Assembly: GCA_021647315.1 (NCBI GenBank)
Contig: JAKIUY010000006.1
Span: 19,654 to 83,653 of the forward strand
From: Victivallaceae bacterium
GTDB lineage: Bacteria > Verrucomicrobiota > Lentisphaeria > Victivallales > Victivallaceae
Direction of reading: 5' to 3'
Length of the DNA: 64,000 nt
In this document: positions 9,017-17,439 of the stretch, one piece after another
Layout of the letters: every line of letters begins with the position of its first letter
Numbering within the stretch: position 1 is the stretch's first letter
Translations under genes and position numbers: made by a program
Notes under the pieces: generated by a model
What the model was told of the DNA's origin: nothing
What the model saw: only the letters and a program-made list of their open reading frames with translations
Databases searched by the model: none

Positions 9017-10183
9017 ATGAACAGCAAATTTTTTACCTTAATGACATTATTACTGATTTCTACTCTGACACTGACAGCTTACTCAGCCACAAAAAAAACA
9101 ATTACAGCGAAAAAATATCAACTCTATTTCGGCACGGGCTCTATGGGGAGTCAGGCCGGTATATTCAGCAGTACTCTGGATATGGAAATCGGGAAACTGA
9201 CCAAACCCAAATTGGTAGCCAAGGCAATGCGTACAGGGATTCTTGCTATTGATCCGTCAGGAACTTTCCTTTATACTTCCGGCAAACCGGCAGGGGCTAG
9301 ACGGGCACGTGGCGGGTCAATTTGTGCTTTTAAGATTGATCAGGACAGCGGAAAACTTACACTGCTGAACTCGCAGGCAAGTCATGGTATTGGCCCCTGT
9401 TATCTTTTAATTGATCCCAAACGGCGTAATTTATTGGTTGTTCATTATCGGGGTGGAAATTGTGTTGTGTTGCCGATTGCCAGAGACGGGTCGCTGAAAG
9501 CTGTTTCATCGGTGCAGCAACACACTGGTTCCAGTATCCATCCACAGCGGCAAGACGTTCCGCATCCTCATTCAATTATTCTTGACCCGGCGGGGCGTTA
9601 TGTTTTTGTCGCTGACCTTGGGCTTGATAAGATGGTGATCTATAAGTTTAATTCAACGTCGGGAAAACTCACACCGAACAAACCACCATTCGTCAAGGTT
9701 AAAGCTGGCGGTGGCCCACGCCATTTTGTTTTTCATCCTTCGAGTAAATTTGCCTATGTTAATCTTGAACTGACCTCGGAAGTAACAGCTTTCAAGTATG
9801 ATGCTAAGCGGGGAAAGTTGAAACAATTTCAGACTATCACTACGTTGCCAAAAGATTTTTCAGGTAAGAATGCAAATGCAGGTATCTGTATTACCCCTGA
9901 CGGGCGCTTTCTCTATGTTTCCAATCGCGGGCATAACAGTATTGCCATCTTCTCGGTTGATGCTAAGAGTGGTAAATTGACTATGCTCAGCAGTGAATCT
10001 ACTCGGGGTGATGTTCCGCAGGCGATCAAAATTGATCCTACAGGCAGTTATATTATTGTTACCGACAAACGTGCCGGTCATGTCAGTGTCTTCAGGATTA
10101 ACCAAAAAACGGGCCTGCTTTCGTATACCGACAGCATCAACATTGCCAAAGTCGGTACAGTTGAATTCCGCAAAATCAATTAG
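9017..10183 (+). CDS. Secreted lactonase-family beta-propeller protein
   Basis: 388 aa with a signal peptide (FTLMTLLLISTLTLTAYSA). The mature part is a seven-bladed propeller of the 6-phosphogluconolactonase (Pgl/YbhE) type: repeats of LxxDPxGxFLYxS and DxxSGKLTxL, PHSIILDPAGRYVFVADLG and GPRHFVFHPSSKFAYV. The cytosolic family hydrolyses 6-phosphogluconolactone. Export here argues for another lactone or sugar substrate outside the cytoplasm. The gene ends 4 bases inside the convergent ROK gene. GAGGAA precedes the ATG. Confidence 0.8.
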   Translation: MNSKFFTLMTLLLISTLTLTAYSATKKTITAKKYQLYFGTGSMGSQAGIFSSTLDMEIGKLTKPKLVAKAMRTGILAIDPSGTFLYTSGKPAGARRARGGSICAFKIDQDSGKLTLLNSQASHGIGPCYLLIDPKRRNLLVVHYRGGNCVVLPIARDGSLKAVSSVQQHTGSSIHPQRQDVPHPHSIILDPAGRYVFVADLGLDKMVIYKFNSTSGKLTPNKPPFVKVKAGGGPRHFVFHPSSKFAYVNLELTSEVTAFKYDAKRGKLKQFQTITTLPKDFSGKNANAGICITPDGRFLYVSNRGHNSIAIFSVDAKSGKLTMLSSESTRGDVPQAIKIDPTGSYIIVTDKRAGHVSVFRINQKTGLLSYTDSINIAKVGTVEFRKIN

Positions 10184-11349
10184 CATTGTTTTCTAATAAG
10201 TAATGAATTGCGGTTTATCATGGCTACGCCTTTGGCGGTGGCATAGCTGTCCAGTTCGGAAATTTTAATTTCCAGTTTTTTCAGAGCCCGGGGATGACAA
10301 TTCATTTTCAGGGTCTGTTCGATGGAATTGGTCAGATAACTGCCCATGCCGGTCAACTCTCCGCTTAAAATTATTAGCGCTGGATTCAGTAACGCTACGA
10401 CATTGACTAACGCTAGACCGATTTTGTCGGCAATTTTAAAGGCCATGGTTGTGGCAACCTTATCGCCACTGTTGACACAGTCGATAAATGACTGAATAGA
10501 GATATTTTTGGTCAGCGACGTGATGACCTCCCTGGAAAGCATGGCATTCACCTGACGTCTGATGCCGGCTTCGCCGGCGACAGCTTCAAGACAGCCTTTG
10601 TTGCCGCATTGACATAACGGTCCATCGGGCTCAACAATCACATGACCAATTTCCATGCCGCAACCGCTGTCGCCATAAAAAACTGCTCCAGATTTGATAA
10701 AACTGCCGCCGATTCCGGTGCCGAGCTCCATATGAAAAATGCTTTGCGGTGCAGTTTGGCCCAGCGCATTGGCTTCGATAAATATTCTGGCGGCTGCTGA
10801 CGTAGTGACATTCAGATGTTCAATGCCAAAATTATTATTCAACCATGCGGTAATATCAAAATCATGCCAGCCTGGTAGGTTTACTGCAACTAAAGATATG
10901 CCACTACCCTGATCCACCAAACCAGGATCAGCAAAACCCAAACCGAGAATAGGTGGATGGTCTGTTCCCAGTTGCCGCTTTAAATTTTCAATGCATTCAG
11001 CTATTTCACTGCGGGCAATGTTGGCATTTTTCTCTGTTTCAGAACGGATAAACGCTTCAGCCAGAAGATTCCCAGTCAAATCCATAATAACCCCGGCAGT
11101 ATAATGAATATGCAGATCAATCCCGATAAAACAGCCATATTCACTGTTCAATACCAGCTCAGAAGCTCGGCGCCCGGTTTTCTTGCCTTTACGGTTCGGT
11201 TCCATAATCAATCCGTCGATTTTTAAAGCATCAACTGCTTTCAATAAAGTTCCGGGGCGGATCTGCCATTGTTCGATAAGTTCGCTGCGGGTTGTTGTGC
11301 CGGCAAATAACCAGTGAATAATTTTCTGTTGTAATTCATTTTTTTTCAT
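10180..11349 (-). CDS. ROK family transcriptional regulator 1
   Basis: 389 aa. An N-terminal winged helix (about 1-60, ELIEQWQIRPGTLLKAVDALKI) is followed by a ROK sugar-kinase-like domain. The ROK signature GMEIGHVIVEP and the zinc site CQCGNKGCLE (about 255-264) are intact. The kinase-type residues ELGTGIGG are present, but such repressors usually sense rather than phosphorylate sugars. It diverges from the DegT/Gfo block at 11600, and an inverted-repeat pair in the shared promoter region is a likely operator. The two genes are 250 bases apart. Confidence 0.9.
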   Translation of the reverse strand: MKKNELQQKIIHWLFAGTTTRSELIEQWQIRPGTLLKAVDALKIDGLIMEPNRKGKKTGRRASELVLNSEYGCFIGIDLHIHYTAGVIMDLTGNLLAEAFIRSETEKNANIARSEIAECIENLKRQLGTDHPPILGLGFADPGLVDQGSGISLVAVNLPGWHDFDITAWLNNNFGIEHLNVTTSAAARIFIEANALGQTAPQSIFHMELGTGIGGSFIKSGAVFYGDSGCGMEIGHVIVEPDGPLCQCGNKGCLEAVAGEAGIRRQVNAMLSREVITSLTKNISIQSFIDCVNSGDKVATTMAFKIADKIGLALVNVVALLNPALIILSGELTGMGSYLTNSIEQTLKMNCHPRALKKLEIKISELDSYATAKGVAMINRNSLLIRKQC

Positions 11350-11394
11350 AGCTATATCTCATATCTGAATAATTCGTAATTATATATAATACAC

Positions 11395-11407
11395 TTTTGT
11401 TTTATAA
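11395..11407. promoter_or_regulatory. Candidate ROK-1 operator, left half
   Basis: TTTTGTTTTATAA here is exactly the reverse complement of the sequence at 11490-11502. The pair brackets the divergent promoter region of ROK-1 and the DegT gene, as expected for looping or double-site repression. Assignment to ROK-1 is inference from position. Confidence 0.5.
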
Positions 11408-11453
11408 AGTCAATAAAAATAACTAAAAAAGTTTATAATAAGATTATTATGTC

Positions 11454-11482
11454 TTGCAAAGGAGAAATAAATAGACTATAAT
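11454..11482 (+). promoter_or_regulatory. Sigma-70 promoter of the DegT block
   Basis: TTGCAA at 11454-11459, a 17-base spacer and TATAAT at 11477-11482. The candidate ROK-1 operator half at 11490-11502 would cover the transcription start. Confidence 0.6.
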
Positions 11483-11489
11483 ATCATTA

Positions 11490-11502
11490 TTATAAAACAA
11501 AA
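11490..11502. promoter_or_regulatory. Candidate ROK-1 operator, right half
   Basis: TTATAAAACAAAA, the exact inverse of 11395-11407, begins 7 bases after the -10 box of the DegT-block promoter, a good position for repression. Confidence 0.5.
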
Positions 11503-11599
11503 AATATTTATTGATAGTGCATTAGACCGTTAAGTAAAAAGTCAACAGGAGTATTTGTTGTCGGAGTCCACAGCTAAAATGTAAAAAATGGAGTCAATT

Positions 11600-12928
11600 A
11601 TGAAAGATCAAGCAAATATTACAGCAGGCGAACAGGCAAAACACATTACCGGTGGCGAAACAGATGGTGGCATTACCAGTTCTTATGCTACAGATGATGG
11701 CGTTAAATTGAAAGTTCCCTATTCGTTTATGGGAACGATCTATGATGAAGCTGAAGAGCAGGCGGTGTTGGCGGCGATGAAACAGGATACGTTGACTATG
11801 GGACCTAAAACTGCGGAGTTTCAGGAAAAATTTGCTGAGCTTTGCGGGGTGAAGCATGCATTTGCGGTTTCCAATTGTACCACTGGCATGCATGTCGCAA
11901 CCCAGTTGTTTGATATTAAGAAAGGCGACGAAGTAATTGTGACGCCAAATACCTTTATTGCGACTTCTCTGGTTATTCTTAAAGAGGGCGCGATTCCGGT
12001 TTATGCTGACATAGATCCTGATACCTATAATATCGATCCGGAATGCGTCGCAAAACTGGTTACTGAAAAAACCAAAGCTATTTATGTGGTTCATTACGGT
12101 GGCTTAATGGTTGACATGGATCCGATTATGGAGATTGCGAAAAAGCATAACCTGTTTGTACTGGAAGATTGTGCACATGCACACAATGCTGAATACAAAG
12201 GGCGCAAAGCCGGTTCAATCGGTGATATCGGGGTCTTCTCTTTTCATTCACTGAAGAATATGACAACTTGTGGCGAAGGCGGCATGATGACGACTAATAA
12301 TGATGAGTTCGGCAAGGGCATGGAAGCGTTGCGCTGTATGAATCTTACGCAGTGGAAACCTGAAGATAAAAGCTGGAAGTTTGGTGGAATTGAGTGTAAT
12401 AAAGCTAGTGATTTGGAATACTGGCTACCGTCACATTTTGATGTTGATGACTGGAATGGACATTGGGGTAATAACTACCGGATGAATGAAATTCAGGCTG
12501 CAGTTGGTTGCTGTCAGGTGGATAAAGCTGATATGCTGACTGATAAACGGCGTGCCATCGGGCACAAACTTACTGCCGGATTGCAGGGTATAAAAGGTAT
12601 TACTCCAGTATTTGAATCGGCAGACTGCAAACATGTTTTCCATCTTTACACGGTCTGTGTTGAAGAGGCGGAACTCGGTGCGACTAGGGATGAATTTATG
12701 AAAGTGCTTTATGAGGAAGAGGGTATTCAGGGCATTCTGCATTATCAGCCGACCTATCATTTTACTGGATTGAAAAAAATGGGTTATGATCCAGATCAAT
12801 GCCCGAATGCTAATGCATTTTTTTATAAACGTGAATTGAATCTGCCGATGCACCCGAAACTTACCGATGAAGATGTCGAAATGATGATTGCCGGTATTCG
12901 TAATGCGGCTGAAAAGGTTAGGAAATAA
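11600..12928 (+). CDS. DegT/DnrJ/EryC1-type PLP sugar aminotransferase
   Basis: 442 aa. It has the family core: GPKTAEFQEKFAELCGVKHAFAVSNCTTGMH, TPNTFIATSLVILKEGAIPVYADID, LEDCAHAHNAEYKG and the PLP-lysine segment FSFHSLKNMTTCGEGG. Such enzymes transaminate keto-sugars (or keto-inositols) to amino sugars. The ATG at 11600 has GGAG 6 bases upstream; an ATG at 11588 has none. Gfo/Idh/MocA follows 4 bases later, so oxidation of a hydroxyl to a ketone and then amination, or the reverse, is a natural pairing. It heads the block that ROK-1 probably represses. Confidence 0.85.
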   Translation: MKDQANITAGEQAKHITGGETDGGITSSYATDDGVKLKVPYSFMGTIYDEAEEQAVLAAMKQDTLTMGPKTAEFQEKFAELCGVKHAFAVSNCTTGMHVATQLFDIKKGDEVIVTPNTFIATSLVILKEGAIPVYADIDPDTYNIDPECVAKLVTEKTKAIYVVHYGGLMVDMDPIMEIAKKHNLFVLEDCAHAHNAEYKGRKAGSIGDIGVFSFHSLKNMTTCGEGGMMTTNNDEFGKGMEALRCMNLTQWKPEDKSWKFGGIECNKASDLEYWLPSHFDVDDWNGHWGNNYRMNEIQAAVGCCQVDKADMLTDKRRAIGHKLTAGLQGIKGITPVFESADCKHVFHLYTVCVEEAELGATRDEFMKVLYEEEGIQGILHYQPTYHFTGLKKMGYDPDQCPNANAFFYKRELNLPMHPKLTDEDVEMMIAGIRNAAEKVRK

Positions 12929-12932
12929 GCGT

Positions 12933-13976
12933 ATGCAACAGATTAATTATGTATTGGTCGGCTTCGGTGGCATTGCGGAAAACCGCATTGCCAAAGAAGG
13001 TTTCGCGCTTGATGTTGAACGTTTCACGCCACTTGACGGTATTAAGTTGATTGGTGCCACGGATATTAATCCGGCACGGCGCGAAGCGGCAGAAGCGCTT
13101 GGCTTGAAGTGGTATGATTCACTTGAAGCGGTGCTTGCAGATCAATCAGTTCAGGCAGTGTTTATTGCAACTAACAACAGCAGTCATGCCGCAATAGCCA
13201 AACAGGCAATTGCTGCCGGTAAACATTGTTTGATTGAAAAACCGCTGGCAACGACACTCGAAGATGCTGCAGTAGTGAAAAAACTGGCTCAGGAACAGGG
13301 TGTTTGTGTATCAGTCGATCACATGATGGTCTGTAATGCCTATAATATTAAAGCCCGCGAACTGATCATCGATGGTTCATTGGGTGAAGTTAATGACATG
13401 GTCTTGCACATGGAATTTCTCTATGGCAGCACGCCTGAAGAGGCTGCATCATGGCGCTGTTCGCAACCGTCAGAATTGGGTGGACCAATAGGCGATGTCG
13501 CCAGTCACTGTTTTTATATGGCGGAATTTCTCGGGAACAGCAAAATCACTTCGATGAGTTGCAGTTATCAGGCGCCAAAACTGGATATCAAGGTAGAAAA
13601 TGGTGCTCAGATCAAATTCACCTTGGAAAATGGTTTAACTGGAACTATATTGGTTTCTTTCGCTGAACCGCGTGGCGGTTTGGTCGGAACACTGTCAAAT
13701 TTAGGTTATGAAATTTATGGCAGCAAAGCTATTTGCCGGAGTTACGGGACAATGTTCCAGCTCTCCGGTTATGATGATGAACCGATAAAAATACGTTTAG
13801 ATATTGATAATGGTAAAAGTGTTGAGCATATATCAATTGCAAATCCAGACAACATCTATCAAGGCGTTATTATAGAACATGCTGAGGCAATCAGGCAGGG
13901 CAAACCAGGTTCCGTTGGTGATGGCTATCGTAATCTTGAACTGATAATGGAAGCGCATCGTCTGGCAAAGGAATAA
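12933..13976 (+). CDS. Gfo/Idh/MocA family oxidoreductase
   Basis: 347 aa. An N-terminal Rossmann segment VLVGFGGIAENRIA is followed by the family motif LIEKPLATTLEDA (EKP, about 96-98) and a C-terminal alpha/beta domain containing GGPIGDVASHCFYMAEFL (the D/H active-site helix). Family members oxidise or reduce sugars and inositols with NAD(P). The ATG at 12933 is 4 bases after the DegT stop; a longer upstream reading would overlap that gene and break the Rossmann start. It probably works on the same sugar as the DegT enzyme. Confidence 0.88.
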   Translation: MQQINYVLVGFGGIAENRIAKEGFALDVERFTPLDGIKLIGATDINPARREAAEALGLKWYDSLEAVLADQSVQAVFIATNNSSHAAIAKQAIAAGKHCLIEKPLATTLEDAAVVKKLAQEQGVCVSVDHMMVCNAYNIKARELIIDGSLGEVNDMVLHMEFLYGSTPEEAASWRCSQPSELGGPIGDVASHCFYMAEFLGNSKITSMSCSYQAPKLDIKVENGAQIKFTLENGLTGTILVSFAEPRGGLVGTLSNLGYEIYGSKAICRSYGTMFQLSGYDDEPIKIRLDIDNGKSVEHISIANPDNIYQGVIIEHAEAIRQGKPGSVGDGYRNLELIMEAHRLAKE

Positions 13977-14013
13977 ATTCAGATTGATGATTTTATATTG
14001 CTGAGTCTTGAAC

Positions 14014-14105
14014 ACCCTGAGAACGCAAGCATCCTGGGAACGCAGGCGTCCCGCCTGCAAAAAGCCTGCAAGGCGTGTCCTGGGAACGCAGGCGTCTCGT
14101 CGCAG
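14014..14105 (+). repeat. Direct repeats with GGGAACGCAGGCGTC core (family G)
   Basis: CCTGGGAACGCAGGCGTC occurs exactly at 14033-14050 and 14079-14096, with a degenerate copy at 14014-14031. Shorter GGCGTC...GCCTG inverted forms recur at about 15036-15050 and 15137-15152. All lie in gaps of the same operon. No coding sense is seen. Confidence 0.75.
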
Positions 14106-14176
14106 AAAATAGCTCCAAAGCGGGACGCTTATGTTGCTTTGTGTACAATCGTTATCTGTAAAGAGAGAGTTAATAT

Positions 14177-15025
14177 ATGAAAACTGTAAAAATGGGCGAA
14201 ATGACCGTATTAGAAATACGGGAATACCTGAAAACAAATAAGACGATAATTCTACCTTATGGTGTGGTTGAGCAGCATGGCTATCATCTGCCACTAGATA
14301 CCGATATTCGCAATGCTGAAGTTATGGGTAAAAAATTGGCTGAACAACTCGGTTGTATTATTGCCCCCACGTTAAACTACTGTTTTTCCGGTGGAATGCT
14401 CGAAGGTACCATAAATGTTCGCCCAAATACATTTTCAACAATGGTTTGTGAAATAGTTGAATCATTGACGATGCAGGGGTTTGAAAATATTATCATTCTT
14501 CCAGGGCACGGTGGCAGTGAAAGTATGCTCCATCTCAAAGAATCTTTACGCGTTATGAAATGGCTGAATGATAGCACTAAGGATATTCTGCTCATGCTGT
14601 TGCCGCTATGGGATTTTTCGCCGACTTGGTTGGAATTGTTCAATAACCGTGACTATCATGGTGCCAAAGCTGAGACTTCACTGATGATGTATTGGCATCC
14701 GGAAGTTGTCAGGCCGGGAATCGCTCTGGACAGTGATGAGATAGCCGAGATGATGCGTAATGATCCTGATGCGTTTCAGCTGTGCACCAGATTTACTGAG
14801 TTGGAACAGGAAATTGTGACAACGGTTCAGGATCCGCGAATCGAAGTGGGAATAATGGGTTATCCGCATGAAGCATCAGTTGAATTGGGTGAAAAGATTA
14901 CCCATGAAATCCTGGATAATGCAGTTCCAGCATTACAGGCTGCGATTACCCAGGCAAGCGAAGCTCGTAAAACTGGTGAACGCATAATAGTTAAAGATGA
15001 TGATAAACTGAAGATATTGAATTAA
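14177..15025 (+). CDS. Creatininase-family amidohydrolase
   Basis: 282 aa. ILPYGVVEQHGYHLPLDTDI (about 31-50) carries the conserved E-x-H-G-x-H-LPxxTD metal and catalytic residues, and IIILPGHGGSESML is the second metal motif. The family hydrolyses cyclic or linear amides such as creatinine, and includes MftE- and ArfB-like enzymes. GAGAGAG lies before the ATG. It sits inside the DegT/Gfo block, so an amide or lactam made from an amino sugar is a plausible substrate, but that is inference. Confidence 0.85.
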   Translation: MKTVKMGEMTVLEIREYLKTNKTIILPYGVVEQHGYHLPLDTDIRNAEVMGKKLAEQLGCIIAPTLNYCFSGGMLEGTINVRPNTFSTMVCEIVESLTMQGFENIIILPGHGGSESMLHLKESLRVMKWLNDSTKDILLMLLPLWDFSPTWLELFNNRDYHGAKAETSLMMYWHPEVVRPGIALDSDEIAEMMRNDPDAFQLCTRFTELEQEIVTTVQDPRIEVGIMGYPHEASVELGEKITHEILDNAVPALQAAITQASEARKTGERIIVKDDDKLKILN

Positions 15026-15052
15026 AAAATAGCATAGGCGTCACGCCTGTGT

Positions 15053-15076
15053 AAGTAACGGTTTCCGTTACTTTTT
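15053..15076 (+). terminator. Hairpin with T-run after the creatininase gene
   Basis: AAGTAACGG and CCGTTACTT pair perfectly (9 bp, loop TTT) and run into TTT. It lies between two genes on the same strand, so it may reduce rather than stop expression of the cyclase and AAC(3)-fusion genes. Confidence 0.55.
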
Positions 15077-15182
15077 GACAGCGCAGGAGCATCTGTCATA
15101 CTGGCAAGCATGTAATCGGGCACGAGCAAAGTAGGGGTAGGCGTCTCGCCTGTGTAAAACAGTTTCGGAGAAACTGGAATCT

Positions 15183-15836
15183 ATGAATGTAAAAATAATT
15201 GATTTAACCCGCGATATGCGTGATACGCTGTTTGTTGATGTGCCTGAAGCAAAAATTGCTGAAGTTGCACTACAGTCAGCCAATGTTGCCTATACTGGCA
15301 TGGTTTATAATTTTTCCCATAGTTCAATGGCAGGAACTTACATTGATTTTCCCGGACATATCAAAGAGTGTGCTGACGGCAATGATGCCGGTAACTATCC
15401 CATAGAATATTTATATCGTCAGGATGCTGATATTATCCATCTTGATCGCGTCAGTGGTTCGAGCGGCGTAAGTGCGGTTGAATTAGAAGCCGCACGATCT
15501 TCCAAAAACAGTGGTAATAAACTATTAATTATTAATGCACTCGGTGTTCTTGATTCTGGTGATATTGAAGAACGGACGGTTTTTCTCGATTCCAGTGCGG
15601 TGAAATGGATTATCAGGAACGGTTATCGTATTGTGATTTCTGATATTTATGAAAGTCGTGAATTGAATGGAGTTTTTTATGAACTGTTTAATGCGGGGAT
15701 TATCACGGTTTGTGAACCGGCAAACCTGAATGCGATCAAAGGTGAAACGGTGAAAATTTCTATTTTTCCATTACGCTATGCTGGGATTACGCAATTACCC
15801 TGCCGTTTAATAGCAGAAACGGTAGTTTATGATTAA
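15183..15836 (+). CDS. Cyclase/kynurenine formamidase-like protein with altered metal site
   Basis: 217 aa of the cyclase family (PF04199-like): DLTRDMRDTLFVDVPEA at the start, SSMAGTYIDFPGHIKE in the metal region and ALGVLDSGDIEERTVFLDSSAVKWI later. The usual metal signature is HxGTHxDxPxH. Here the first two His are Met49 and Tyr53, while Asp55 and His59 remain. The zinc/manganese site is therefore probably changed or lost. It lies between the creatininase and AAC(3)-fusion genes. There is no strong ribosome binding site. Confidence 0.65.
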   Translation: MNVKIIDLTRDMRDTLFVDVPEAKIAEVALQSANVAYTGMVYNFSHSSMAGTYIDFPGHIKECADGNDAGNYPIEYLYRQDADIIHLDRVSGSSGVSAVELEAARSSKNSGNKLLIINALGVLDSGDIEERTVFLDSSAVKWIIRNGYRIVISDIYESRELNGVFYELFNAGIITVCEPANLNAIKGETVKISIFPLRYAGITQLPCRLIAETVVYD

Positions 15837-15919
15837 TGCTTAACGATTCAGGATTTTTAACAGAATCATTTAGTAACAGAATCATTTTTAATAGTGAATA
15901 AATTGAAGGTAAATAACAG

Positions 15920-17359
15920 ATGAATAAATCAGCAATAAAAGATGGGTTGAAAAAATTAGGACTGAAAACCGGAGATGTTGTGCTGTTGCATAGTTCTCTG
16001 CCAAGCCTGGGACAGGTTGATGGCGGTGGCGAAGCGGTCGTTGACGCATTTTTAGAGGTGATTGGCAAGGATGGAACTTTAGTTGCGCCGGTTTTCGGTA
16101 AACTGGGCATTCTTACCGCGGTGATTAAAAATCATCCCGAAGCTGAGGTCAGTGATTGTCCGTTTGGAACAGTTGCGGCAATTGGTCGACAGGCGAAAGA
16201 ATTTTGTCAGAATCATTGGCAGGCTGACACGGTACACGGTGAAAATACACCATATCTTAAGATTGCCGATGCCGGCGGTTATATCTGTCTATTGGGCGTT
16301 GATCAGGATCGTAACACGACCATGCACTCGGTTGAAGCTCTGTTGCAACTGCCCTATTTGCAGGAGTCCGGTGAAAGAACATTCTCAACCTCTGAAGGCG
16401 AACAGTGCAAGCGCTGGAAACATTATCCCGGGCCGCATCGTGATTTTATCAATCTTGACAGTTTACTGTTAGAAGCTGAAATTATGAAAATGGGTCGAAT
16501 TGGCAACGCCCAAGTGCGGCTGATTGACAGCAGAGCTATGCTTGACCTATGTTGTGCTGTTGGCGAGGAGGACCCGGCATTTGTACTGTGTGATAACCCG
16601 AACTGCAAGGATTGTCTAACGCAACGCGCGGCAATTTCCGCCAGTGAACTTGAATGCGAATCTTTTTCTTTAGTTACTTCAGCGTTATTGGCTGGACGTT
16701 ATGTTCCAGAAATGATCGAAAATATGCAGGAGAGTGGTATTTCGCAAATCGAATTGGATTATATTCAGGGACAACCTATTCAGAATGTCAGTAAAGAAAA
16801 ACTTGCTCAGGCGGTTAAAGAACTGCGGGATAATGGCTGTGAAGTCGTTTCGCTACGCAGTAGTTGTCTCGATGCAGATATTAGCAAATTGCTTGAAATG
16901 GCAGTTGAAAACAATATTCAGAATCTTGTAATACCATTTAATGCTGATGTCGCAAAATATAGTGAACAAGCTGCGGCGTGCAAAGTGAACATAGCTTTTT
17001 ATAATACTGTACAAAGTTCAGAGTATGTCAAGACGATATTGAAAAAAGCAAAAAGTGCTGGTCGCGTTGCCTGTCTGGCTTTCAGTGCGGTAAACTTTGC
17101 AATGACCGGCGAAAAGCCGTTCTTGACCAGCTATCGTAACGGGTTGCGGTCGTTTATCGTTCAGTTGGATCTCGAAGATATGACCCATGCTGGGAGCCCG
17201 ACAGGATTGGCTGAAGGCAATGCCGAAGTTAAAGAGTTGATTTCAATTTTAAGATGTCGTAATTTCTCCGGGCGGATTGTCCTGGGAGCAAAAAATCGTT
17301 TTACTGCCACGCTTCAGGAAAGCGCTGCGGAATTTAAATATTTATTGGAAACTATGTGA
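15920..17359 (+). CDS. AAC(3)-like acyltransferase fused to a TIM-barrel domain
   Basis: 479 aa. Residues 1 to about 265 match the aminoglycoside N3-acetyltransferase family: VVLLHSSLPSLGQVDGGGEAVV, GTLVAPVFG and YICLLGVDQDRNTTMHSVE. The family HPxHS segment is replaced by DCPFGTVAAIG. A Cys cluster (CDNPNCKDC, near 229-237) leads into about 220 residues resembling a xylose-isomerase-like TIM barrel. AAC(3) members acetylate amino groups from acetyl-CoA. With DegT upstream, acylation of an amino sugar is likely. Antibiotic resistance is not implied. Confidence 0.65.
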   Translation: MNKSAIKDGLKKLGLKTGDVVLLHSSLPSLGQVDGGGEAVVDAFLEVIGKDGTLVAPVFGKLGILTAVIKNHPEAEVSDCPFGTVAAIGRQAKEFCQNHWQADTVHGENTPYLKIADAGGYICLLGVDQDRNTTMHSVEALLQLPYLQESGERTFSTSEGEQCKRWKHYPGPHRDFINLDSLLLEAEIMKMGRIGNAQVRLIDSRAMLDLCCAVGEEDPAFVLCDNPNCKDCLTQRAAISASELECESFSLVTSALLAGRYVPEMIENMQESGISQIELDYIQGQPIQNVSKEKLAQAVKELRDNGCEVVSLRSSCLDADISKLLEMAVENNIQNLVIPFNADVAKYSEQAAACKVNIAFYNTVQSSEYVKTILKKAKSAGRVACLAFSAVNFAMTGEKPFLTSYRNGLRSFIVQLDLEDMTHAGSPTGLAEGNAEVKELISILRCRNFSGRIVLGAKNRFTATLQESAAEFKYLLETM

Positions 17360-17439
17360 TAGTTATACTTGTTTAGGTTGATATTTAAACTTTTATTTTT
17401 TACTTTTGGGCTTAAATAGCCAAATAAACGAACTGAAAA

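Noticed and set aside
11588..11599. Earlier ATG for the DegT gene
   Set aside because: There is no ribosome binding site before 11588, whereas GGAG is 6 bases before 11600.
14014..14105. CRISPR-like array
   Set aside because: Only two exact copies of an 18-base unit with one degenerate copy, spacers unequal and no cas genes.
15920..17359. Antibiotic resistance gene
   Set aside because: AAC(3) homology alone does not show resistance; the motif changes, the C-terminal fusion and the operon context point to sugar metabolism.
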